Assembly (NCBI GenBank): GCA_035715725.1
Contig: DASTKT010000109.1
Coordinates: 1 to 64,000 of the forward strand
Direction of reading: 5' to 3'
From: JADGGV01 sp035715725
GTDB lineage: Bacteria > Gemmatimonadota > Gemmatimonadetes > Longimicrobiales > RSA9
Length of the DNA: 64,000 nt
Under the pieces are notes generated by a model. That model saw nothing but the letters and a program-made list of their open reading frames with translations. It ran no database searches and was not told the DNA's origin. The translations under genes and the position numbers were made by a program. Every line of letters starts with the position of its first letter. Within the stretch, counting starts at the first letter, position 1. Of the stretch, positions 57,804 through 64,000 are shown in pieces.

Positions 57804-58131
57804 TTTTCACCGCAGAGGCGCAGAGGGCGCAGAGAACGGCGGGAGCCGGCGGGGCGCAGCATCCGCGGCGAACGCATGCATCCATTTTGAAGTTGGAACC
57901 CGGCTACGCCGCCTCCGACGCCACTGAATGAAGTTGGGGTTGCACCGGTGACCCTCGTTTCACCGGTCCAACCCCAAGAAGGATGCTTCCGCCACGACGA
58001 CCCCCGCGCCGCCCCCAGCGGGTCTCCCCAGCTCCCCTGCTCCCTGTGAAAAATTCGTTCGGTTGCCGACGAAGCTTCGCCGCCCGGCTTTCCGTCGCCG
58101 TTCTCTGCGCCCTCCGCGCCTCTGCGGTGAA
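57804..58131. repeat. Long palindromic element, type 1 copy C, core inverted
   Basis: Arms: TTTTCACCGCAGAGGCGCAG from 57804 pairs with the sequence ending CGCCTCTGCGGTGA at 58130. The right half, with CTCCCCAGCTCCC and CTCCCTGTGAA then TGCCGACGAAG, matches the right arm of copy A at 9919-10051. The core (about 57870-58000) is reverse-complemented relative to copy A: GGCTACGCCGCCTCCGACGCC comes first, then the 40-base hairpin at 57936-57975, then GGATGCTTCCGCCACGACG. The left arm lacks the CTCCCTGTGAA block. It fills most of the 526-base gap before thiI; the rest holds nothing obvious. Confidence 0.82.
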
Positions 58132-58207
58132 ATGGCTGTCGATCCGTTCCCGTCCGAGCCCACGCATCGGGGTAGCGCCCACGACCGTGCTTCGGCTAGC
58201 TTTCGGC

Positions 58208-59689
58208 ATGGCCAAGGAGAATCTGATCCTGCTCCGCCTCGCCGCGGAGCTGACGTTGAAGTCGAAGCGGACGCGCAGCGCGTTCATGCGTCGCCTGCGG
58301 AAGAACCTGCGGGATGCGCTGGCGAGCACGGGCGAGCCGTTCGAGGTGGAAGGGGAGTGGAGCCGGATCTACGCGCGGTCGGCGTCGCCGCAGGCGGTGT
58401 CGGTGCTCTCGCGGGTGTTCGGCGTGAGCTCGCTCTCGCCGGTGGATGCGGTGGTGCCGCCGGAGCTGGACGCGATCGTGGCGAAGGGCGTCGAGCTGTA
58501 CGCGGAGGCGGTGCGGGGGAAGCGGTTCGCGGTGCGGGCGCGGCGGGCCGGCTCGCATCCGTTCCGGTCGAAGGACATCGAGATCCAGCTGGGCGCGGCG
58601 CTGCTGCCGCACGCGGCGCGGGTGGACCTGACGGCCCCGGAGGTGACGGTCCGGATCGACGTGCGGGAGCGGGAGGCGTACCTGTTCACGCGTCGCATCG
58701 ACGGGGCGGGCGGGCTGCCGCTGGGCGTGGAGGGGAAGGCCGTCGCGTTGATCTCCGGGGGGTTCGACTCGGCGGTGGCGGCCTGGCTGCTGATGAAGCG
58801 CGGCGTGGCGCTGGACTTCGTCTTCTGCAACCTGGGTGGGGACGCGTACGAGCGGGCGGTGGTGCAGGTGTCGAAGGTGCTGGCGGACGATTGGAGCTAC
58901 GGCACGCGGCCGCGGCTGCACGTCGTCGACTTCGACGAGCCGATGCGGGAGCTGAAGGAGAAGGTCCGCGACAGCTACTGGCAGGTCGTGCTGAAGCGGC
59001 TGATGTACCGGGCGGGGTCGCGGATCGGCGCGGAGCTGGACGCGGCGGCGATGATCACGGGGGAGGCGGTCGGGCAGGTGTCGTCGCAGACGCTGCACAA
59101 CCTGCGGGCGATCGAGCCGGCGGCGGAGCTGCCGGTGTTCCGGCCGCTGCTCGGCTTCGACAAGGACGAGATCATCGCGCGGGCGCGGCGGATCGGCACG
59201 GCGGCGCTGTCGGAGCAGGTGAAGGAGTACTGCGCGATCGCGCCGGGGCATCCGGTCACCGCGACCACGCCCGAGCGCGTCGCGCATGAGGAGGCGCCGA
59301 TGGACCTGGCGACGCTGGACCGCGCCCTCGCCGGCCGGAAGGTGCTGGACCTGCGGGCGCTGACGCCGACGGACCTGGTCGCGCCGTACCTGTTCGCGAC
59401 GGAGATCCCGGAGGGCGCCGTCGTCTTCGACTGCCGGCCCGAGGCGCAGTACCGCGCCTGGCACCTCCCCGGCGCGCAGCACCGCGACGAATGGGACATG
59501 CTCCAGTCGATCGGCCGGCTGGACAAGGCGCCGACCTACATCCTCTACTGCGCCCACGGCATCCAGACCGCGTACCTCGCCGAGCGGATGCAGCGCGCCG
59601 GCTACGAGGCGTACTCGTTCAAGGGCGGCCTGCGCGGGATGATGAAGTACGCCGAGGACCGGGGCCTGCTCCCTACGGGGCTGCGGTAG
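58208..59689 (+). CDS. thiI: tRNA 4-thiouridine / thiazole synthase ThiI with rhodanese domain
   Basis: This 493-residue enzyme adenylates U8 of tRNA and transfers sulfur to it; the long form also delivers sulfur for thiamine thiazole. A THUMP/NFLD region (1-170) precedes the PP-loop SGGFDSAVA (183-191). EYCAIAPGHPV holds Cys342, the equivalent of catalytic Cys344 of the E. coli enzyme, and the C-terminal rhodanese domain has Cys448 (YCAHGIQT), equivalent to Cys456. The domain order and length match E. coli ThiI. The ATG at 58208 gives the standard N-terminus; the frame upstream reads the palindromic element. Confidence 0.96.
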   Translation: MAKENLILLRLAAELTLKSKRTRSAFMRRLRKNLRDALASTGEPFEVEGEWSRIYARSASPQAVSVLSRVFGVSSLSPVDAVVPPELDAIVAKGVELYAEAVRGKRFAVRARRAGSHPFRSKDIEIQLGAALLPHAARVDLTAPEVTVRIDVREREAYLFTRRIDGAGGLPLGVEGKAVALISGGFDSAVAAWLLMKRGVALDFVFCNLGGDAYERAVVQVSKVLADDWSYGTRPRLHVVDFDEPMRELKEKVRDSYWQVVLKRLMYRAGSRIGAELDAAAMITGEAVGQVSSQTLHNLRAIEPAAELPVFRPLLGFDKDEIIARARRIGTAALSEQVKEYCAIAPGHPVTATTPERVAHEEAPMDLATLDRALAGRKVLDLRALTPTDLVAPYLFATEIPEGAVVFDCRPEAQYRAWHLPGAQHRDEWDMLQSIGRLDKAPTYILYCAHGIQTAYLAERMQRAGYEAYSFKGGLRGMMKYAEDRGLLPTGLR

Positions 59690-59755
59690 GCGACCCGGCG
59701 CGCCCTCGCACCGCCCGCCCTCGCCGGGACCGCTCCCGCTCGCATCCGGGTCCCC

Positions 59756-59981
59756 GCGCATCCGCATTCGATCCGCAGCCGCAGCCGCATCCGCAGCCGC
59801 ATTCTATCCGGTGCATCGCGACCACGCCCGACGGAGAGCCGGCTGCGCCGCCGCAGTGCCCCCTCCGCCTCCGCACCCGCCTCCGCCTCCGGTCCGTTCC
59901 CGAGCCGTACCGCAGCGCATCATGCTCGAATGCGAATGCGAATGCGGGAACAGCCGGAGGCGGGTGCGGAGGCGGAGGGGG
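59756..59981. repeat. CCGCAG/CCGCAT hexamers and perfect 27-bp inverted repeat
   Basis: 59756-59810 has imperfect CCGCAG/CCGCAT hexamers. Further on, the 27 bases 59859-59885 (opening CCCCCTCCGCCTCCGC) are an exact reverse complement of 59955-59981. The 69-base centre contains CGAATGCGAATGCGAATGCG, which can pair with the hexamer tract. The whole 330-base gap between thiI and the quinone reductase is made of such sequence; the short frames in it are Arg/Cys-rich and not coding. Confidence 0.7.
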
Positions 59982-60019
59982 AAAACCAAATACGAATGCG
60001 GACCCGGCCGGCGCTCCTG

Positions 60020-61000
60020 CTACCACTCCAGCACGATCTTCCCGAAATTGCGGTTCTCCTCCATCTCCCGGTGCGCCTCGGCCGCTTCGGTCATCGGGTA
60101 GACCGTGTCGATGATCGGGCGGACCACGCCGGACTCGAGGAGCGGGAGCACGGAGTCGGCGAACGCGCGCGTCGCCTCGATCTTCTCCGCCTCGGAGCGG
60201 GAGCGCAGCACGGTGCCCATGATGTGGAGGCGGCGGGTGAGGACGCGGTCGAGGTCGAGCTCGGCGCGGCGGCCGGCTACCAGGCCGACGACGATGAGCC
60301 GGCCGCGCGGGGCGAGGGAGCGGATGTTTCCGGCAAGGTAGCCGCCGCCGACGAGGTCCAGGATCGCATCGACGCCCCCTCCGGCGGTCTCGCGCAGCAC
60401 GGCGTCGGCGAAGTCCTCCGCGCCGCCGGGAATGGCGACGTCGAGGCCGAGATCGCGGGCCCGGTCGAGCTTCCACTCGCTGCGCTGGGTGCCGAAAACC
60501 GCGGCGCCGGCGGCCTTGGCGAGCTGGAGCGCCGCGGTGCCGACGCCGCTGCCGACGGCGTGGATCAGGACGGTCTCGCCGGCGCGCAGGTCGACCTGCG
60601 TGAAGAGCGCGTCGTGCGCGGTCACGAACGCCTCGGGCACCGCCGCGGCCTCCGCCGGGGAGAGGCGCTCCGGCGCCGCGACGGCGGCACGCTCGTCGAC
60701 GACCACGAGCTCGGCGTAGGCGCCGCCGCCGACCAGGCCCATGACGCGGTCGCCGGGGAGCCAGCGGCTGGCGTCGGGGCCGACGGATTCGACGGTGCCC
60801 GCGTACTCGAGGCCGGGGATGTCGGACGGCCAGCCGGCCGGCGCCGGGTAGGCGCCCCGGCGCTGGAGCAGGTCGGCGCGGTTCACGCCGGCGGCGAGGA
60901 CGCGGACGCGGATCTCGCCGGGCCCGGGCTCCGGGTCGGGGACGATCCGCTCCTGCAGCACCTCGGGGCCGCCCGGGCGGGTGATGACGATGGCGCGCAT
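60020..61000 (-). CDS. Zinc-independent MDR quinone oxidoreductase (PIG3/Qor-like)
   Basis: This 326-residue medium-chain dehydrogenase lacks zinc-binding Cys residues and shows the quinone oxidoreductase/TP53I3 pattern: MRAIVITRPGGPEVLQ, AAGVNRADLLQRRGAYPAP, IPGLEYAGTVESVG, ETVLIHAVGSGVGTAALQLAKAAGA (NADPH-binding) and a C-terminal ENRNFGKIVLEW. It reduces quinones or enones with NADPH. A GC-rich hairpin separates it from the upstream GlsB-like gene, so it is probably transcribed alone or after partial termination. Confidence 0.95.
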   Translation of the reverse strand: MRAIVITRPGGPEVLQERIVPDPEPGPGEIRVRVLAAGVNRADLLQRRGAYPAPAGWPSDIPGLEYAGTVESVGPDASRWLPGDRVMGLVGGGAYAELVVVDERAAVAAPERLSPAEAAAVPEAFVTAHDALFTQVDLRAGETVLIHAVGSGVGTAALQLAKAAGAAVFGTQRSEWKLDRARDLGLDVAIPGGAEDFADAVLRETAGGGVDAILDLVGGGYLAGNIRSLAPRGRLIVVGLVAGRRAELDLDRVLTRRLHIMGTVLRSRSEAEKIEATRAFADSVLPLLESGVVRPIIDTVYPMTEAAEAHREMEENRNFGKIVLEW

Positions 61001-61022
61001 GACTCCGCCTCGAAAATGGAAC

Positions 61023-61052
61023 GGGGCCCCCCCGCGACGCGGGTCGGGCCCC
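61023..61052 (-). terminator. Terminator-like hairpin after the GlsB-like gene
   Basis: GGGGCCC (61023-61029) pairs with GGGCCCC (61046-61052), and CCCG with CGGG inside, leaving a small loop. It lies about 30 bases past the stop of the minus-strand gene ending at 61082 and 22 bases before the quinone reductase start. No T run is seen on either strand. Confidence 0.45.
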
Positions 61053-61081
61053 AGGTTCGGCGGGAGCGGGTCCCCACCGGA

Positions 61082-61351
61082 TCAGGTCAGATAGCGCGCG
61101 GCGTACTGGTAGATGAACGTGAAGAAGAGTGCGCCGAGCACCGCGCCGAGCAGCCCGCCGATCCGCAGCGGGCTCGGGTCGTGGTAGACGTACTGGCTAA
61201 CGGCGAGCATCCCGCCCACGAACGCGCCGAGCGTGCCGAGCGCCACGGCCACGGGCGCGGCCGTGCCCGTCGCCCGGTAGCCCCGGTGCACGACCATCGA
61301 GAGCACGACGCCGATGACGAGCCAGATGATGAAGCCGATGACGTAGTTCAT
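61082..61351 (-). CDS. GlsB/YeaQ/YmgE-like (transglycosylase-associated) membrane protein
   Basis: This 89-residue protein has three membrane segments: IGFIIWLVIGVVLSMVVH, VAVALGTLGAFVGGMLA and IGGLLGAVLGALFFTFIY. The order and Gly-rich helices match the small GlsB/YeaQ/YmgE stress-linked family, though the sequence is divergent (VYHDPSPLRIGG loop). A promoter is predicted right upstream on the minus strand. Function in this family is poorly known; envelope stress tolerance is suggested in other bacteria. Confidence 0.8.
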   Translation of the reverse strand: MNYVIGFIIWLVIGVVLSMVVHRGYRATGTAAPVAVALGTLGAFVGGMLAVSQYVYHDPSPLRIGGLLGAVLGALFFTFIYQYAARYLT

Positions 61352-61385
61352 TGCCGATCCTCGGGTGGACGCGTACCGCGCCGAC

Positions 61386-61415
61386 CATATAGCGCGGCCC
61401 GCCCCCGGGCCGCAA
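61386..61415 (-). promoter_or_regulatory. Predicted promoter for the GlsB-like gene
   Basis: On the minus strand TTGCGG (61415-61410) and TATATG (61391-61386) have an 18-base spacer and lie about 35 bases before the ATG at 61351. The start of a divergent promoter is 16 bases away. Confidence 0.5.
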
Positions 61416-61430
61416 GTCCCGGCGCCGCGC

Positions 61431-61459
61431 TTGTCCAGGCCGAGCCCCCGCATTACCTT
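61431..61459 (+). promoter_or_regulatory. Predicted promoter for the diguanylate cyclase
   Basis: TTGTCC at 61431-61436 and TACCTT at 61454-61459 have a 17-base spacer and point to the ATG at 61511. Back-to-back with the GlsB-like promoter. Confidence 0.45.
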
Positions 61460-61510
61460 GCGGGCGGCGGCACTCCCCTCCCGCTCCGCCGATCCCCAAG
61501 ATCTGCCGCG

Positions 61511-62989
61511 ATGCCAGAGCCGGCTCGTTCGACGACGGAAGAACGCTACGCGCTCGTCCTCGACCTTGGGCGTGCGCTGAACGGCGTGTTGCGCCCGGAG
61601 CAGCTCTACCCGGCGCTGCACGAGCGCGTCGCGCGCGTGCTCGATGCGCCCGGCTTCGTCGTCGCCCGCTACCAGCCGGAGATCGATACCGCCATCGCGG
61701 TCTACTACGCGGAGGACGACGCCGCGGTCGACCTCGCCCTGGCGTTCCGCGGCTCCGAGAGCGTGGCGCTGCGCGAGGCGCGGCCCGTCGCCGACGCGGA
61801 CGACTACGCGCTCCGGCAGCTCCGCGGCGCGCGCCCGAGCCTCGGCGGCGCGCCCTCCGGCCTCGTCGCGCCCATGGTGCGCGGCGACCGCGTCCTCGGC
61901 TTCGTCGCCGTGCTCAGCCGCCGCGTCGAGGCCTACCAGCCCGACGATCTCGAGCTCCTCACGCTCGTCGCCGGCATCGCCGCCGTCGCCCTCGAGAACG
62001 CGCTCCACGTCCAGGAGATGGAGAAGCGCCGCCTCGAGGCCGAGCGCCTCGACGCCATCGGCCGGGCGATCACGTCCTCCCTCGACCTGGGCAAGGTCCT
62101 CGAGCGCGTCACCACGGCGGCGCTCGAGCTCGTCGGCGGCGACGCCGCCGCCGTCTGGCTCGACCGCGAGGGCCGCGCCGAGGTCGCGTTCGCGGTCGGC
62201 GACGCCATCTTCCCCGTCGGCGAGCGCATCGCCGTCGACTGCCGGATGCTCGACGAGCTGCGCCGCGAGCGGAAGGTCTTCCGCAGCGCCGACGACTACC
62301 GCCTCCTCCCGGCCGCGCTGCACGAGCGGCTGCGCGAGGGCTCCGCCATGGCCGCGCTCCTCACGGTCGAGGAGGAGGTCGTCGGCGCCCTCGTCGTCCG
62401 CCACTGCGGCCCGCTCGTCTTCGGCGAGGCCGAGGTCGAGCTCCTCGAGCGGATCGCCGACCGCGCCGCCATCGCCGTCACGAACGCCCGCCTGCACGAG
62501 CAGATCCTCCAGCTCTCGCTCACCGACCCGCTCACCGGGCTCCCCAACCGCCGCCACATGGAGATGCACCTCGAGAAGGAGTTCGCCGCCGCCCGGCGCG
62601 GACGCCGCCTCGCCGTCGCCATCTTCGACCTCGACTCCTTCAAGACCTACAACGACACCTTCGGCCATCAGGCCGGCGACGAGGCGCTGCGCGCCTTCGG
62701 CTCCATCCTCGCCGACGAGACCCGCGCCATGAACCTCGCCGCCCGCTACGGCGGCGACGAGTTCATCGCCATCCTCGCCGACACCGACTCCGACGGCGCG
62801 CGCATCCACATCGAGCGCGTCCTCGCCCTCGTCGAAGGCGACCCCCTCCTCGGACCCGCCGGCCTCGGCGCCAGCGTCGGCCTCGCCTTCTACGTCCCCG
62901 AGATGGAATCCGCCCGCGAGCTCATCGCCGCCGCCGACCGCGTGCTCTACCGCCGCAAGGCGGCCCGGCCGGGCACGATCGAGGTCTAG
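61511..62989 (+). CDS. GAF-GAF-GGDEF diguanylate cyclase
   Basis: This 492-residue soluble protein has two GAF sensor domains (about 20-170 and 180-325) and a C-terminal GGDEF domain: LTDPLTGLPNRRHMEMHL, FDLDSFKTYNDTFGHQAGDEAL and RYGGDEFIAIL, an intact active-site motif, so it should make cyclic di-GMP. The I-site five residues before GGDEF reads RAMN rather than RxxD, so product inhibition may be weak or absent. No EAL domain is present. The signal is unknown. The ATG at 61511 is preceded by a predicted promoter. Confidence 0.94.
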   Translation: MPEPARSTTEERYALVLDLGRALNGVLRPEQLYPALHERVARVLDAPGFVVARYQPEIDTAIAVYYAEDDAAVDLALAFRGSESVALREARPVADADDYALRQLRGARPSLGGAPSGLVAPMVRGDRVLGFVAVLSRRVEAYQPDDLELLTLVAGIAAVALENALHVQEMEKRRLEAERLDAIGRAITSSLDLGKVLERVTTAALELVGGDAAAVWLDREGRAEVAFAVGDAIFPVGERIAVDCRMLDELRRERKVFRSADDYRLLPAALHERLREGSAMAALLTVEEEVVGALVVRHCGPLVFGEAEVELLERIADRAAIAVTNARLHEQILQLSLTDPLTGLPNRRHMEMHLEKEFAAARRGRRLAVAIFDLDSFKTYNDTFGHQAGDEALRAFGSILADETRAMNLAARYGGDEFIAILADTDSDGARIHIERVLALVEGDPLLGPAGLGASVGLAFYVPEMESARELIAAADRVLYRRKAARPGTIEV

Positions 62990-63000
62990 CCCGCACCCGG

Positions 63001-63200
63001 CCTCACCTCCGCGGGCGGCCCCCGGCTCCAGAAGGGTCACACGGAGACACGGGGAACACGGAGAGTCGCCGGGTACTGGAGAGCCACCGGGGAGCGCACC
63101 CTCCATTGATATCATCTCCGGCGTACGCCGGCGGGCCGTTGCCGTTCCCCCGTGTTCCCCGTGTCTCCGTGTGACACTTCTCCGTTCCCGTCCCTGCCCA
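63001..63200. repeat. Palindromic element, type 2 copy B
   Basis: The arms pair strongly: GTCACACGGAGACACGGGGA (starting at 63036) with the inverted TCCCCGTGTCTCCGTGTGAC ending near 63176. The centre includes TTGATATCAT then CTCCGGCGTACGCCGG, a small palindrome. The outer flanks (CCTCAC.TCCGCGGGCGGC on the left, TTCCCGTCCCTGCCCA on the right) match copy A at 35321-35540, while the interior is inverted relative to it. It occupies nearly all of the gap between the cyclase and the next gene. Confidence 0.78.
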
Positions 63201-63282
63201 CCCGCCCGCGCCGCCCGCCCCATTGACCGATTCCGCCATGTTCCCGCGCGCGGTCAGCCGTATCCTTCACCTATCCGGATCC

Positions 63283-63291
63283 AGGAGGTGA
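63283..63291 (+). promoter_or_regulatory. Full-length Shine-Dalgarno sequence
   Basis: AGGAGGTGA, a perfect match to the complement of the usual 16S rRNA 3' end, lies only four bases (core AGGAGG) before the ATG at 63293. Such spacing is short and a downstream in-frame GTG at 63362 exists, but the extended match supports a translated gene here. Confidence 0.6.
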
Positions 63292-63292
63292 T

Positions 63293-63943
63293 ATGGGCGG
63301 ATATGGAGAGTGGCCGTTCGGGCCCCACAAGGGCGGGCCCCGCTGGCGGGACGAGGCGGTCGTGACGGAGCGGCCGGCGCGCCGGCTGCGCGAGCTGGAG
63401 CCGTGGGAGGACCTGAACGAGATGATCGACGGCGCGGACGCGCTGGAGGACCTGCTCCTGGCCGGCGCCGGCGCCGCCGACGCGATGCGCATGGTCGCGC
63501 GCTTCGCCGCCGTGCGCGTCGCGCTGGGCGCGGCGTCGGGCTACATCCCGGAGTCGGCGCTCGACCACGAGCGCCGGGCCGCCGCCGAGTACGTGCTGTA
63601 TCCGTCGGCGACGTCGCGAGAGGCGGCCGCGCTCGCCGCCGTGCTGCGGTTGGCCGGCGCCTCGCCGCCGCGCGAGATCGCAGCCCGCCTGTGCGAGGCC
63701 GCCGGGGCCGCCGCCGAGCGAGAGCACGAGGGCGGCGCGCGCGCGCTCTACCGCGCCGCGTACGTCATCGCGGTAGAGCGCGGCTGGTCCGCGGAGGCGG
63801 CGCGCGCCGCCTCCGGGATGGAGCGGCTCGCCCGGATCGGCGGCGGCCACTGGTCGGAGCGGCTGTGGCGCCGCCGCGGACTGGTGCTTCGCCGGCGCAC
63901 GGAGCGGGAGAACGCTGAGCGGCAGGTGGCTGAGACGGGGTGA
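63293..63943 (+). CDS. Hypothetical helical protein
   Basis: I do not recognise this 216-residue protein. It starts MGGYGEWPFGPHKGGPRWRD, is soluble, and the rest looks all-helical with Ala/Arg/Glu-rich repeats (ALEDLLLAGAGAADAMRMVARFAAVRVALG, EYVLYPSATSREAAALAAVLRLAG, AALYRAAYVIAVERGWSAEAARAA by eye), perhaps TPR-like. A perfect Shine-Dalgarno sequence supports its start. A short GC-rich tail with GGGGGCGTCCG-like direct repeats lies between its stop and the window end. Confidence 0.65.
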   Translation: MGGYGEWPFGPHKGGPRWRDEAVVTERPARRLRELEPWEDLNEMIDGADALEDLLLAGAGAADAMRMVARFAAVRVALGAASGYIPESALDHERRAAAEYVLYPSATSREAAALAAVLRLAGASPPREIAARLCEAAGAAAEREHEGGARALYRAAYVIAVERGWSAEAARAASGMERLARIGGGHWSERLWRRRGLVLRRRTERENAERQVAETG

Positions 63944-64000
63944 GCGGGGGCGCCGCGAGCGTCCGCGGGGGCGTCCGGGCGGGTCTGCGGGGGCGTCCGC

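Noticed and set aside
63944..64000. Start of another gene at the window end
   Set aside because: The last bases are GC-rich with small GGGGGCGTCCG repeats and no start with a ribosome-binding site.

Overview
The window is very GC-rich, tightly packed DNA with no rRNA, tRNA, CRISPR array, phage gene or transposase that I can recognise. The gene content looks like a Gemmatimonadota chromosome: two sortilin/BNR-type beta-propeller proteins, a long FtsX-type permease of the duplicated-orphan class, DUF5715, DUF4112, a lipoprotein serpin, a lipoprotein S8 protease, many Ala/Arg-rich secreted proteins and frequent GTG/TTG starts with 4-base ATGA/GTGA/TTGA overlaps. The phylum call is inference from this content; no marker gene fixes it.

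Layout. 1-4768: a tripartite drug efflux operon (outer-membrane factor, HlyD/EmrA adaptor, DHA2 transporter). 4851-6092: ispG on the minus strand. 6577-9614: a nicotinamidase-like hydrolase, a serpin and a BCP peroxiredoxin. 10095-13509: dipeptide epimerase and a GAF-PAS-GAF histidine kinase. 13698-15248: DUF5715, an alkyltransferase-like protein and a Nudix protein. 15358-19085: a BNR propeller and two tandem CPA2 antiporters. 20132-22008: XdhC/XdhC/MocA-like molybdo-enzyme maturation genes. 22090-25585: an MBL hydrolase and an M1 aminopeptidase with a HEAT tail. 26368-29426: 2Fe-2S and molybdopterin subunits of a xanthine-oxidase-family enzyme; the matching FAD/4Fe-4S subunit, with the cysteine pattern of 4-hydroxybenzoyl-CoA reductase beta, sits 24 kb away at 53953-54966. 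29434-30630: a P-loop ATPase with a decayed paralogue at 25640-26076. 31948-41968: S8 protease, DsbA-like protein, YceI, a large VPS10-type propeller, an acyl-CoA synthetase and a di-heme peroxidase. 42060-53945: AlaX, an EEP-family membrane protein, DUF4112, a large permease, a Cys-rich secreted orphan, DUF202, DDAH-like, a gluzincin with a CBM48-like tail and a nitroreductase. 55010-63943: FRG protein, EamA exporter plus Lrp regulator, ThiI-rhodanese, quinone oxidoreductase, GlsB-like protein, GAF-GGDEF cyclase and an orphan.

The most unusual material is between the genes. Six long palindromic elements from at least three related families occur at 9631, 19131, 35321, 50567, 57804 and 63001. 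Three of them share a core of about 130 bp with a 40-bp central hairpin, and in one the core is inverted relative to its arm. A separate head-to-head array of about twelve CGCAAGAGG-plus-hairpin units fills 55811-56247 and supplies the stop codon of the EamA gene. Polypurine hexamer tracts and perfect inverted repeats add to this. I could not link any of these elements to a known mobile element or RNA.
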